From assembly GCA_021151615.1 (NCBI GenBank), contig JAGKXA010000103.1:1-13951 (forward strand): DNA of 13,951 bases. The letters are read 5' to 3'. Positions 5,541 through 13,951 of this stretch are shown piece by piece (positions within the stretch are counted from its first letter, which is position 1; each line of letters begins with the position of its first letter). The stretch comes from Cellvibrionaceae bacterium (GTDB lineage: Bacteria > Pseudomonadota > Gammaproteobacteria > Pseudomonadales > Cellvibrionaceae). The notes under the pieces are model-generated. The model was given only the letters and a program-made list of their open reading frames with translations. It made no database searches and had not been told where the DNA came from. A program made the position numbers and the translations under genes.

Positions 5541-7340
5541 GTGACTGACCTGAGCCATATCCGCAACTTTTCCATCATCGCCCACATTGACCACGGTAAA
5601 TCCACTATCGCCGACCGCTTCATCCAGATGTGCGGCGGCTTGAGTGATCGTGAAATGGAAGCGCAAGTGCTTGATTCCATGGACTTGGAGCGTGAGCGCG
5701 GCATTACCATTAAAGCCCACAGTGTGACCCTGAACTACAAGGCGCGCGACGGCAAAACCTACCAGCTCAATTTTATTGATACTCCTGGCCACGTGGACTT
5801 CACCTATGAAGTATCCCGTTCTTTGGCGGCCTGTGAGGGTGCCCTGCTGGTGGTGGATGCGGCCCAGGGGGTAGAAGCCCAGTCGGTAGCCAACTGTTAT
5901 ACCGCCATTGAGCAAGGGTTGGAGGTTATTCCGGTCCTGAACAAAATGGATCTGCCCCAGGCCGAACCAGAGCGTGTTGCCCAGGAAATTGAAGACATTA
6001 TCGGCCTGGATGCGATGGAAGCCGTGCGCTGTTCCGCCAAATCCGGCCTGGGTATGGAGGACGTACTGGAAGAACTGGTCCGTCTGGTTCCTCCACCAAA
6101 AGGCGATGTGGATGCACCTCTGCAAGCATTGATTATCGATTCCTGGTTCGATAACTACCTCGGGGTGGTGTCGCTGGTGCGGGTGATGCAAGGCACTTTG
6201 AAAATCAAAGACAAGATTATCGCCAAAACTATCGGGAAGCCGCAGTTGGTCGACGGCCTTGGGGTATTCACGCCCAAGCCCCTGCAGTTAAAAGAGCTGA
6301 AAGCCGGTGAAGTAGGTTTTGTGGTTGCTGGTATTAAAGACATTCACGGTGCCCCGGTGGGCGACACCCTGACTCATGCGCAAACGGCGGATGTGGAAGC
6401 TCTGGCGGGTTTCCAGAAGATCAAACCGCAAGTTTACGCCGGGATGTTCCCGGTTAGCTCTGATGACTTTGAAGATTTCCGCGAAGCATTGGCCAAGCTT
6501 ACCCTGAATGACGCCTCCCTGTTTTATGAGCCAGAGAGTTCTGATGCGCTGGGTTTTGGTTTCCGTTGCGGTTTCCTCGGAATGCTGCACATGGAAATTA
6601 TCCAGGAACGTCTGGAGCGCGAATACGATCTCGATCTGATTACCACTGCACCCACCGTGGTTTATGAAATTGAAACCACCAAGGGTGAAACTATTTATGT
6701 AGATAACCCGTCCAAGTTGCCCGATCCCGGCAGCATTGGCGATATGCGTGAGCCTATCGTTGAAGCCAATATCCTGGTGCCGCAGGAACATTTGGGTAAC
6801 GTCATCACACTGTGTATTGAAAAGCGTGGCGTTCAGAAAGACCTGCAATTCACCGGTTCACAAGTGTCAGTAAAGTACGAATTACCGATGAATGAAGTGG
6901 TGACGGATTTCTTTGACCGTTTGAAATCAGTCAGCCGTGGTTTTGCCTCGCTGGATTACAACTTTGTGCGTTTCCAAAGCGCGAAGCTGGTGCGTCTGGA
7001 TGTGTTGATCAATGGCGATAAAGTGGATGCTCTGGCGATTATTGTGCATCGTGATAAAGCCCAGAACATGGGCCGCCAATTGGTTGAAAAAATGAAAGAA
7101 CTGATTCCACGGCAAATGTTTGATGTGGCGATTCAGGCGGCTATCGGTGGTCAGGTGGTTGCGCGCTCCACGGTAAAAGCCTTGCGCAAAGACGTATTGG
7201 CGAAATGCTACGGCGGCGATGCAACCCGTAAGAAGAAGCTGCTGGAAAAACAAAAGGCAGGTAAAAAACGTATGAAGCAAGTGGGTAATGTGGAGATTCC
7301 GCAAGCCGCTTTCTTTGCAGTGCTGAAAATAGATAGCTAA
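5541..7340 (+). CDS. lepA: Elongation factor 4 (LepA), translation GTPase
   Basis: The 599 residues match the usual EF4 length. The GTG start at 5541 gives the family N-terminus (MTDLSHIRNFSIIAHIDHGK); only a weak TAAG precedes it. GTPase motifs: AHIDHGKST (14-22), RGIT in switch I (53-56), DTPGH (80-84), NKMD (134-137) and SAKSG (165-169). EF-Tu-like domain 2 and EF-G-like domains III and V follow. The C-terminal domain unique to EF4 ends in an RKKKLLEKQKAGKKRMK basic stretch. EF4 binds ribosomes, can back-translocate or remodel stalled ones, and contributes to initiation or assembly under stress. It is the first gene of the run to recO; lepB starts 56 nt after its stop. No anomalies. Confidence 0.97.
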   Translation: MTDLSHIRNFSIIAHIDHGKSTIADRFIQMCGGLSDREMEAQVLDSMDLERERGITIKAHSVTLNYKARDGKTYQLNFIDTPGHVDFTYEVSRSLAACEGALLVVDAAQGVEAQSVANCYTAIEQGLEVIPVLNKMDLPQAEPERVAQEIEDIIGLDAMEAVRCSAKSGLGMEDVLEELVRLVPPPKGDVDAPLQALIIDSWFDNYLGVVSLVRVMQGTLKIKDKIIAKTIGKPQLVDGLGVFTPKPLQLKELKAGEVGFVVAGIKDIHGAPVGDTLTHAQTADVEALAGFQKIKPQVYAGMFPVSSDDFEDFREALAKLTLNDASLFYEPESSDALGFGFRCGFLGMLHMEIIQERLEREYDLDLITTAPTVVYEIETTKGETIYVDNPSKLPDPGSIGDMREPIVEANILVPQEHLGNVITLCIEKRGVQKDLQFTGSQVSVKYELPMNEVVTDFFDRLKSVSRGFASLDYNFVRFQSAKLVRLDVLINGDKVDALAIIVHRDKAQNMGRQLVEKMKELIPRQMFDVAIQAAIGGQVVARSTVKALRKDVLAKCYGGDATRKKKLLEKQKAGKKRMKQVGNVEIPQAAFFAVLKIDS

Positions 7341-7385
7341 TAACATCTAATTTTTACCGCCAATCTATATGGTAAATGGCAACCT

Positions 7386-7390
7386 AAGGA
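7386..7390 (+). promoter_or_regulatory. Ribosome binding site deciding the lepB start
   Basis: AAGGA lies 6 nt before the ATG at 7397. A TTG one codon earlier (7394) is in frame but has worse spacing and is a rarer start, so the ATG is preferred. Confidence 0.6.
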
Positions 7391-7396
7391 AACTTG

Positions 7397-8245
7397 ATGA
7401 GCAGTATTAATCTCCCGCTGATTCTCACTTTGGCTGTGTTGGTAACTGGTCTGGTGTGGTTATTTGATGCTTTGGTATTAGCGCGTCCGCGCAAGGAAAA
7501 AGTCGCTGCTGTTGAACAGCAATTCACGGGTATGGCGCTTGAGACTGAACAGCAAAAAACGGCTTATGAGGATGCCAAAAGCATCGCTGCGCGTGAGCCG
7601 GTATTGGTTGAATATGCGAAGTCCTTTTTTCCGGTGCTGTTTATTGTGTTCTTTTTGCGTTCCTTTTTGGTTGAACCTTTCCAGATCCCCTCTGGCTCCA
7701 TGATTCCAACCCTGGAGGTGGGTGATTTTATTCTGGTGAATAAATTTGCCTATGGGATTCGCGAGCCTATTAGCAATACCCAGCTTATCCCGGTCAGCAA
7801 ACCCCAGCGTGGCGATGTGATGGTATTCTTTCCACCCCATGCGCCAACCACCTATTACATCAAGCGTGTGATTGGTGTTCCCGGTGATCATATCTCCTAT
7901 ATCAACCACGTGTTGACGATTAACGGTAAGGTAATCGAGGAAAAGCTGGTAGCGGAATTACCGGCAGGTGCACCTTACCTGCGGATGGTGAAAGAAACGA
8001 TCGATGATAAAACGTTTACCGCATTCAAACATTTCCAACCGGGCCCATTAAGTGTGCGCGGCTCTTGGGTAGTGCCTGAGGGGCACTATTTCATGATGGG
8101 CGACAACCGCGATAACAGTCTCGATAGTCGTGACTGGGGTGTGGTTTCCGAAAATGCGATTGTCGGCAAAGCATTCGCGGTATGGATGCACTGGGATAAA
8201 TTCTTCAGTGTGCCTTCTTTTGATCATGTTGGCGTTATCAAGTAG
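7397..8245 (+). CDS. lepB: Signal peptidase I (LepB)
   Basis: This encodes 282 residues with two N-terminal membrane segments (about 6-28 and 74-92) flanking a cytosolic loop, and a large periplasmic catalytic domain. The Ser/Lys dyad is visible: S101 in PSGSMIPTL and K156 in YYIKRVIGVPGD. The GDNRDNSLDSRDWG signature (235-248) closes the fold. The enzyme removes signal peptides from Sec- and Tat-exported proteins at the outer face of the inner membrane, so it would process the three exported proteins encoded on the left of this window. It follows lepA, the classical lepA-lepB pair, and precedes a DUF4845 gene by 53 nt. Confidence 0.97.
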   Translation: MSSINLPLILTLAVLVTGLVWLFDALVLARPRKEKVAAVEQQFTGMALETEQQKTAYEDAKSIAAREPVLVEYAKSFFPVLFIVFFLRSFLVEPFQIPSGSMIPTLEVGDFILVNKFAYGIREPISNTQLIPVSKPQRGDVMVFFPPHAPTTYYIKRVIGVPGDHISYINHVLTINGKVIEEKLVAELPAGAPYLRMVKETIDDKTFTAFKHFQPGPLSVRGSWVVPEGHYFMMGDNRDNSLDSRDWGVVSENAIVGKAFAVWMHWDKFFSVPSFDHVGVIK

Positions 8246-8298
8246 ATTTTTGTGCTAGCGTAAAAGCAGTCTTATTTTCTCTTGTGGAGTCCGAATTG

Positions 8299-8733
8299 AT
8301 GAAAACCGTTCAGCTAAAGATATTCAGGCACCAACGTGGACTGGGTATGTTGCAGTTCGCTTTGATTGTAGCTATCGCCGGGTTTTTATTGCTTTTTGTG
8401 TTCAAAGTGGTTCCTTTGTACGCGGAAAATCGTTACGTAGAGTCAGCATTGCGTTCGCTGGTCTCTGGCGGCGAAAAATTGGAAGAAATGAGCGATGCTG
8501 AAATTATTAAAAAACTCAATAATTTCTATATGATTAACAATGTGCGCAGTGAAGGTCCCACCAAAAATATTAAAATTGAGCGCGAAGCGGAAAAAACTGT
8601 AATTACTATTGATTATGAAACTCGTGTTCCTTTGATGTACAACATTGATCTGGTTTTGAGCTTCAAAAATCATTTGGATAGTACTAAACCCACACAGTGC
8701 TGTAAGCCAGCAACCACACTAACTACCAAGTAA
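8299..8733 (+). CDS. DUF4845 single-pass membrane protein
   Basis: This encodes 144 residues. The ATG at 8299 has GGAG (8286-8289) 9 nt upstream; an in-frame GTG at 8284 overlaps that site and is unlikely. After a basic N-terminus (MKTVQLKIFRHQRG), one hydrophobic helix spans about 17-39, followed by a small soluble alpha/beta domain (40-130) and a tail with a CC pair. The N-terminus resembles a type IV prepilin leader, with a Gly then a hydrophobic helix, but has Gln where pilins have Glu at +5. DUF4845 genes sit between lepB and rnc in Pseudomonas-like genomes; their function is not established. The rnc start codon lies 3 nt after this stop, so translation of the two is probably coupled. 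Confidence 0.85.
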   Translation: MKTVQLKIFRHQRGLGMLQFALIVAIAGFLLLFVFKVVPLYAENRYVESALRSLVSGGEKLEEMSDAEIIKKLNNFYMINNVRSEGPTKNIKIEREAEKTVITIDYETRVPLMYNIDLVLSFKNHLDSTKPTQCCKPATTLTTK

Positions 8734-8736
8734 TTC

Positions 8737-9417
8737 GTGCAAAATCTTAAATACAAACGCCTTGAGCAACGCCTTGGCTATCAATTTGAAAACCAGCGCC
8801 AGCTACAACTGGCGTTAACCCACCGCAGTCACGGCGCAACTAATAATGAGCGACTGGAGTTTCTGGGCGATTCCATTTTAAATTTTATCGTTGGCGAGGC
8901 ATTGTTCAATCGTTTTCCGGATGTACGTGAAGGGCAGTTGAGCCGTTTGCGTTCGCAATTGGTAAAAGGTGAAACGCTCGCTGAGCTTGCCCGTGAATTT
9001 GAAATGGGCGACTACCTGATTCTGGGCGAAGGTGAATTAAAATCCGGCGGTAGAAGCCGCGATTCAATCCTGGCCGATAGTGTAGAAGCAATTATCGGGG
9101 CAATTTATAACGAACGTGGACTTGATGTGTGCCGCGAGCATGTGTTGAACTGGTTTGCTTCACGTCTGGATGCAATTGGCATTGATACCAGTGCCAAGGA
9201 TGCTAAATCGCGACTGCAGGAATATTTGCAAGCCCAGCGCCAACCTTTACCGGAATATGCTGTAATCAATATTGGTGGAGAAGGGCACGCTCAGGTGTTT
9301 ACGATTGAATGTCGGGTCGCGCTTGCCAAAAAGCCAACCCAGGCTTCAGCTTCCAGTCGCCGTGAAGCGGAAAAACAATCCGCACTCTTGATGCTGAAGC
9401 AGCTAAAGCTCGATTAG
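8737..9417 (+). CDS. rnc: Ribonuclease III
   Basis: The 226 residues equal the E. coli length, and catalytic residues fall at the same numbers: E38, E41 and D45 in NERLEFLGDS, E65, and D114 and E117 in ILADSVEA. The RNase III domain (1-150) is followed by a double-stranded RNA binding domain (about 153-224). The enzyme cuts double-stranded RNA in rRNA precursors and structured mRNAs. The start is GTG at 8737, three nt after the DUF4845 stop and without a clear Shine-Dalgarno sequence, which suggests translational coupling. Era, its usual partner in ribosome maturation, follows after 56 nt. In relatives RNase III often cleaves its own leader; no such site was recognised here. Confidence 0.97.
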   Translation: MQNLKYKRLEQRLGYQFENQRQLQLALTHRSHGATNNERLEFLGDSILNFIVGEALFNRFPDVREGQLSRLRSQLVKGETLAELAREFEMGDYLILGEGELKSGGRSRDSILADSVEAIIGAIYNERGLDVCREHVLNWFASRLDAIGIDTSAKDAKSRLQEYLQAQRQPLPEYAVINIGGEGHAQVFTIECRVALAKKPTQASASSRREAEKQSALLMLKQLKLD

Positions 9418-9473
9418 ATACTTGCCTGATTCATTCTTTCGATTCTTTCCTTTTTATTTTCTGTAGCATTCTT

Positions 9474-10391
9474 ATGACTTTTGATTCTGATACTGAGAAC
9501 ACCGATACCCGTTGCGGTTATGTTGCTATTGTCGGTCGCCCAAACGTAGGTAAATCAACGCTGCTTAATCATGTCCTTGGGCAGAAGATCAGTATTACTT
9601 CGCGCAAACCTCAAACCACACGCAATGCCGTGGTGGGGATTAAAACAGAAGGCGATATACAAATTATCTTTGTGGATACACCGGGTTTGCATCTGGGGCA
9701 ACAAAAAGCCATTAATCGCTATATGAACCGCGCAGCAACAACCGCAATGAAAGACGTTGATGTGGTAGTGTTTGTTGTGGATCGCTTTATCTGGACGGAA
9801 GAAGACGAAGCTGTGGCAGAAAAGTTGCAGCATATTAACAGCCCGGTAATTCTGGCGGTTAACAAAGTCGATCAAATTGAAGATAAGGAAACCTTGTTGC
9901 CGCATTTACAGCAACTCGCAGAAAAATTACAGGTGGCAGAAATTGTTCCGATTTCGGCGTTGCGCAATAACAACCTGGATCGTTTGGAACAGTTGATTGT
10001 TGAGCGTTTGCCGGAAGGGGTACATATGTACCCGGAAGACCAGATTACGGATCGCAGTTCGCGCTTTATGGCGGCAGAGATTGTACGCGAAAAAATTACT
10101 CGCCAACTGGGTGACGAGTTGCCCTATGAAATGGCGGTGGAAATTGAGGAGTTTAAGCAAGAGGGAAATTTGCTCAATATTTCCGCATTGATTCTGGTGG
10201 AGCGTGATGGACAGAAAAAAATCCTGATCGGTGATAAGGGTGCACGCATCAAACTGATTGGTACCGAAGCGCGCATCGATATGGAAAAATTGTTTGAGAT
10301 GAAAATCATGCTCAAGCTTTGGGTGAAAGTAAAATCCGGATGGTCCGACGATGAGCGTGCACTGCGCAGTCTTGGTTATAATGATTTTTAA
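9474..10391 (+). CDS. era: GTPase Era
   Basis: This encodes 305 residues. GTPase motifs: GRPNVGKS (21-28), the TT pair of switch I in KPQTTR (45-50), DTPG (68-71), NKVD (130-133) and SAL (161-163). A KH domain occupies about 205-290, with the GxxG-type loop in IGDKGARIKLIG. Era binds the 3' end of 16S rRNA through the KH domain and acts in 30S assembly at the membrane or cytosol. The ATG at 9474 gives the family start; no Shine-Dalgarno sequence is visible, and the 56-nt leader is strongly pyrimidine-rich. recO begins 18 nt after its stop. No anomalies in the protein. Confidence 0.97.
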   Translation: MTFDSDTENTDTRCGYVAIVGRPNVGKSTLLNHVLGQKISITSRKPQTTRNAVVGIKTEGDIQIIFVDTPGLHLGQQKAINRYMNRAATTAMKDVDVVVFVVDRFIWTEEDEAVAEKLQHINSPVILAVNKVDQIEDKETLLPHLQQLAEKLQVAEIVPISALRNNNLDRLEQLIVERLPEGVHMYPEDQITDRSSRFMAAEIVREKITRQLGDELPYEMAVEIEEFKQEGNLLNISALILVERDGQKKILIGDKGARIKLIGTEARIDMEKLFEMKIMLKLWVKVKSGWSDDERALRSLGYNDF

Positions 10392-10409
10392 TCTTTATCT
10401 GTAACTATT

Positions 10410-11117
10410 ATGCGTGTTGATCTGCAGCCTGCCTACATATTACACACGCGCCCCTACCGCGACACCAGTTTATTAGTCGATTTACTCACGCCGGATTTCG
10501 GGCGCGTCACCGCAGTGGCGCGCGGTGTGCGCAAAGCAAAAACGCCCAAGCGCCAATTGCTGAATCCATTTAGTCGTTTACTGGTGTGTTGGCAAGGTAA
10601 GACGGATATGAAGTTGCTAACCAGCTTTGAATCCGACAATCACTTCCTCAGCCTTAAAGGCAATCACTTATATTCTGCGTTCTATCTGAATGAGTTGCTG
10701 GTGCGCTTGTTGCCAGAGATGGACAGGCACAACGGATTATTTTACGCCTATGAACAAAGTGTGAATGCGTTGCAATTGGAAGTAGAAATAGAACCTTTGT
10801 TACGCGGATTTGAGTTTCGGTTGCTTGAAGAGCTGGGTTATGCGCTGGATTTTACCCGGGATGTGCGCAGTGGTTGTGCTGTTGAATCGCAGGGATTCTA
10901 TGAATGCCATGTGCAGGAGGGATTTTATGCGGCCGCTCCGAACATTCCCGAAAATCTTTTAATTAAAGGCGAGTGGTTATTGGCTATAGCAGCGGGTGAT
11001 TATTCGGCGTCGGTGACCCGTCAAGCAGCAAAGCAATTAACGCGACGTATGCTCAAGCCCTTGTTGGGAAGCAAACCCCTGCATAGCCGCGAATTATTTA
11101 AGCAACACGATCGCTAG
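10410..11117 (+). CDS. recO: DNA repair protein RecO
   Basis: This encodes 235 residues. The N-terminal OB-fold (about 1-80; 'AYILHTRPYRDTSLLVDLLT', then 'GRVTAVARGVRK') is followed by a helical domain with the family motif 'RGFEFRLLEELGYALDF' (142-158). The CxxC zinc site of some RecO proteins is absent, as in other gammaproteobacteria. RecO helps RecR load RecA on SSB-coated single strands in gap repair. The ATG at 10410 gives the expected start; no clear Shine-Dalgarno sequence precedes it. It is the last gene of the lepA run. Its stop lies 3 nt from the stop of the convergent sensor kinase gene, so pdxJ, its frequent neighbour, is not adjacent here. Confidence 0.95.
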   Translation: MRVDLQPAYILHTRPYRDTSLLVDLLTPDFGRVTAVARGVRKAKTPKRQLLNPFSRLLVCWQGKTDMKLLTSFESDNHFLSLKGNHLYSAFYLNELLVRLLPEMDRHNGLFYAYEQSVNALQLEVEIEPLLRGFEFRLLEELGYALDFTRDVRSGCAVESQGFYECHVQEGFYAAAPNIPENLLIKGEWLLAIAAGDYSASVTRQAAKQLTRRMLKPLLGSKPLHSRELFKQHDR

Positions 11118-11120
11118 TAT

Positions 11121-13925
11121 TTAGCTGGTCGGTGTTTCACTGGGTTCCAGGCCAAATAGGGCATCAATATTTTTATCCCTACCCCAATTAATTAAATCAT
11201 CCAGTGCGTGGTTAAGTGCGGGAATTGCACTGCGAGCTTGTTCAAACTGTTTGCTTTGGAATAGTTTATCCAGCAACCCACTAATGTGCTTCAAGCGCGG
11301 TACACCGCAATAACAGCTACTGCCATAAAGGCGATGAATCAATTCACCCAACTCTTCAAACTCTTCATCTGCCAGCGCTTGTTGAATTTGCGCTTTCTCC
11401 GCTTCCAGCCCTGCGAGTAGCATGCTTAACATATCGCGCGCTAATGCCGGCTTATGGTTAGCAAGTTTGAGACATAATTGGATATCAACCGAGCCAGTCA
11501 GGTCTTCGGTTGGAATGGTTTCGCGCGCGGATGCATCGGTTTTCTCTTCCGGTTGGATTACAATTTCTTTTTTTCCCGACAAACTATTCCAGCGATTGAT
11601 GATATGGGCCAGTTGGTTTTCATTCACTGGTTTACTGATGCAATCATCCATGCCGGCAATCAGTAGTTCTGCTTTCTGTTCGGTAATGGTATGTGCTGTT
11701 AACGCGATGATAGGGGTGCGCCGTTTACCTTCTTCCAATTTGCGAATATGGCGCGTCGCTTCCATACCATCCATGCCCGGCATTTGGATATCCATAAAAA
11801 TCACGTCAAATTCATGCTGTTTACAGGCTTCAATCGCTAACGGGCCACTGCTTGCCTGGGTAACTTCGGTGTTCAAACCACGCAACAATTCCGATGCAAG
11901 TTGCAAGTTGGCAGGGTTGTCATCCACCAGCAGTACTGAAATACTGGGTTGCAGTGAATCTTCATCCTGTTCTCGCATATCTTTAATATGCAAATCCAGT
12001 TGTCGCCCGAGTGTTTGCAGCAGCGCGTCGTAGGCAATAGGTTTATTAATGAACAGTACGCGCGATTTATCGGAATGATTGCGGAATAAACGCTGATGCG
12101 CCGGCGTACAGCAAGCGATAAGCGTACAGTTAAATTCCACGTGTAGCTGTTCGGCGAGATTGTTCAACAGCACTGGCGGAATTTTTCGCTCGCTGGGAGC
12201 AATATCCAAAATCAATAAATCAAAATTATTATTGGTATTGCGAGCATTGCGCAGTATCGGGAAACAATCGTGAATGGCCGGGATTTTCTGGGTGTTGCCA
12301 TTCCATTCGTGTAAAAGGTTATCAATTTGTTTTAGTGATGCCGGGTTTTCACCGCACAATAAAATTCGGTAATCACTCAAGTTTGCAAGCTGGCTAATGG
12401 ATGGCTGACGCTTGTCGATACCCATGCGCGCGGTAAACCAGAAAGTGGAACCTTTTTCCGGTTCACTGACCACACCAATTTCACCATGCATGCGTTCCAC
12501 CAGGCCTTTGCAGATGGCGAGCCCCAACCCAGTACCTTCATGTTCTCGGGTGATGGAGCTATCAGCCTGATTAAACGGACTGAATAATTGATCCTGTTCC
12601 TCTCGGCTTAAACCTATTCCTTCGTCGCTGACACAAATTTTTAAGGTGATTTGTGTTTCCTGGCGTTGCAGGATGCTGATATCCACGACTATGTTGCCGC
12701 TATTACTGTATTTAATGGCATTGGTTAATAAGTTGGAAAGAACTTGCTTAAATCGCAATGCATCGCCCAATAAATTTTTAGGAATACCAGGTTCGACATA
12801 ATTCACCAGTTCAAGATTTTTTTCATGTGCGTCGGGTGCCAATATGTGAAGGACTTCATCAACGCTCTGACGAATGGGCAGTGGTGCATAATCCAGTGTG
12901 AGTTTGCCAGATTCAATTTTGGAAAAATCGAGAATCCCGTTAATGACGGTTAACAGGTTTTGCGCTGAATCGCGAATGGTTTCCATGTATTCGCGTTGTT
13001 GTTCATTCAATTCTGTTCTCAATGCAAGGTTGATAAACCCGAGGATGCCGTTTAATGGTGTACGAATTTCGTGACTGGTGTTGGCGAGGAACTCTGATTT
13101 CACCCGGCTGGCTTCTAACGCCTCCTTACGCGCAAGATCCAGCTCTACGTTTTGGATTTCAATAGTTTCCAGGGTCTCCCGCAAGTCTTCGATGGCGTGG
13201 TCAATATGGCCCTGCATATCGGTTTGTGCTGCCTCCATGTAATCTGCCATGGTGTTGATGGCTTCAGCAAGGCCGAGAAACTCATTGGAATTTTGTTGCA
13301 CAACCCGCTCATTTAAGCGGCCACGCGCGAGTGCATGCACAACATTCTTTATGTGATCGAGTGGGTCGGTTATACGGTAATAGAGCGAAATGGCGAAATA
13401 AGCTCCAATGATCAAACATAAAGTAGTTAATGCGATGGTTAACACAATTGCTTCGTAACGTACCACTGCATAGGGAGCGGCCAACAATTCAATTTCTACC
13501 CAACCGATAGGGTTTTTATTTTCCAGGTTTACCAGTGGATGAGAGAAACGCAAGGTGCGGTAGGTTTTGCGCTCCAAAGGCTGTTGCATATTGGGCTCAC
13601 CTGTATTTTGGGTTTCCATAAATTGCGGGCCGCTGTGAAAACTTTGGTCTTTATCGGCGTAGTAGGCGTGAATGGCGCGGATGTAAGGTTCTTCCAGCGA
13701 TGCATCGAGAATATGCTGGGTTAACTCGCGATTGCTGTCGGATATAGGTTTGTGCAACAAGTGTGCAGTTTTTTGCGCGAGTATGCTGCCGCGCAAATCG
13801 ATAAATTTATTGATTTGCGAAATACACAAATAAGTGAGGCTGAGCGCAATAAAAATGATGATGCTGATGGACGGAATAAAAATCAGGCGCCACACGTCGG
13901 ACTTGATACTGTTGCGTTTATTCAT
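11121..13925 (-). CDS. barA: GacS/BarA-type tripartite hybrid sensor histidine kinase
   Basis: This encodes 934 residues, close to E. coli BarA and Pseudomonas GacS. Two membrane helices (about 12-36 and 158-182) flank a periplasmic sensor region. Then come HAMP (about 183-235), a coiled coil, HisKA with H285 in HEIRTP, and HATPase with N402, DEGIG (434-438) and GTGLGL (464-469). A degenerate receiver (about 519-640) keeps D574 and K628 but has lost the acidic pair. An intact receiver follows (D668, D669, phospho-acceptor D712, T743, K765). The HPt domain has H864 in LIHRLYGSSCYCG, a sequence typical of GacS/BarA. Phosphate passes H285-D712-H864 to a GacA/UvrY-type regulator, which drives small RNAs of the Csr/Rsm system. 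AAGG lies 9 nt before the ATG at 13925; the promoter is outside the window. Confidence 0.93.
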   Translation of the reverse strand: MNKRNSIKSDVWRLIFIPSISIIIFIALSLTYLCISQINKFIDLRGSILAQKTAHLLHKPISDSNRELTQHILDASLEEPYIRAIHAYYADKDQSFHSGPQFMETQNTGEPNMQQPLERKTYRTLRFSHPLVNLENKNPIGWVEIELLAAPYAVVRYEAIVLTIALTTLCLIIGAYFAISLYYRITDPLDHIKNVVHALARGRLNERVVQQNSNEFLGLAEAINTMADYMEAAQTDMQGHIDHAIEDLRETLETIEIQNVELDLARKEALEASRVKSEFLANTSHEIRTPLNGILGFINLALRTELNEQQREYMETIRDSAQNLLTVINGILDFSKIESGKLTLDYAPLPIRQSVDEVLHILAPDAHEKNLELVNYVEPGIPKNLLGDALRFKQVLSNLLTNAIKYSNSGNIVVDISILQRQETQITLKICVSDEGIGLSREEQDQLFSPFNQADSSITREHEGTGLGLAICKGLVERMHGEIGVVSEPEKGSTFWFTARMGIDKRQPSISQLANLSDYRILLCGENPASLKQIDNLLHEWNGNTQKIPAIHDCFPILRNARNTNNNFDLLILDIAPSERKIPPVLLNNLAEQLHVEFNCTLIACCTPAHQRLFRNHSDKSRVLFINKPIAYDALLQTLGRQLDLHIKDMREQDEDSLQPSISVLLVDDNPANLQLASELLRGLNTEVTQASSGPLAIEACKQHEFDVIFMDIQMPGMDGMEATRHIRKLEEGKRRTPIIALTAHTITEQKAELLIAGMDDCISKPVNENQLAHIINRWNSLSGKKEIVIQPEEKTDASARETIPTEDLTGSVDIQLCLKLANHKPALARDMLSMLLAGLEAEKAQIQQALADEEFEELGELIHRLYGSSCYCGVPRLKHISGLLDKLFQSKQFEQARSAIPALNHALDDLINWGRDKNIDALFGLEPSETPTS

Positions 13926-13951
13926 GGCAAGCGGCCTTGTTCCTTGTTCTT

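Noticed and set aside
5424..6191. 255-codon open frame on the minus strand opposite lepA
   Set aside because: It lies on the antisense of the strongly conserved lepA coding sequence, and its translation looks like no protein family.
11422..12033. 203-codon open frame on the plus strand inside the sensor kinase gene
   Set aside because: Antisense to a clearly conserved receiver and HPt region; no ribosome binding site or family resemblance.

Overview
The window looks like chromosomal DNA of a gammaproteobacterium of the Cellvibrio/Pseudomonadales type. This rests on the gene order lepA-lepB-DUF4845-rnc-era-recO, Pseudomonas-like Era, RNase III and RecO sequences, a GacS/BarA-type kinase, and moderate GC content. 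The genus is an inference from protein resemblance only. There are no tRNA, rRNA, CRISPR, transposase or phage genes.

Left part (1-5187, all minus strand). Read in the direction of transcription, it starts with a hemerythrin-like di-iron protein gene (5187-4498), followed by a good intrinsic terminator (4429-4469). Next come three genes for exported proteins: a DUF4412 protein (4377-3760), a TPR/coiled-coil periplasmic protein (3732-2467), and, after a 180-bp gap carrying a REP-like imperfect palindrome (2354-2443), a very large exported protein that runs off the left edge (2286 to <1; 762 codons visible). The large gene is easily missed because its reading frame has no stop inside the window. 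These three genes are the least explained part of the window and look like an uncharacterised cell-envelope cassette.

Middle (5188-5540). This divergent intergenic region separates the hemerythrin gene from lepA. It carries two clear inverted repeats (5248-5272 and 5297-5316), short CACTCA-type repeats in the hemerythrin leader, and a probable lepA promoter.

Right part, plus strand (5541-11117). This is the conserved housekeeping run: lepA (EF4 translation GTPase), lepB (signal peptidase I), a DUF4845 single-pass membrane protein, rnc (RNase III), era (ribosome-assembly GTPase) and recO (recombination mediator). Gaps range from 3 to 56 nt, so it is probably one transcription unit linking translation, secretion, RNA processing and repair. 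Several starts in this run lack a clear Shine-Dalgarno sequence.

Far right (11121-13925, minus strand). A complete GacS/BarA-type tripartite hybrid sensor kinase converges on recO with only 3 nt between the stop codons. It occupies the position where pdxJ often follows recO in relatives. Its probable role is to start the phosphorelay to a GacA/UvrY-type regulator, which is not in this window.
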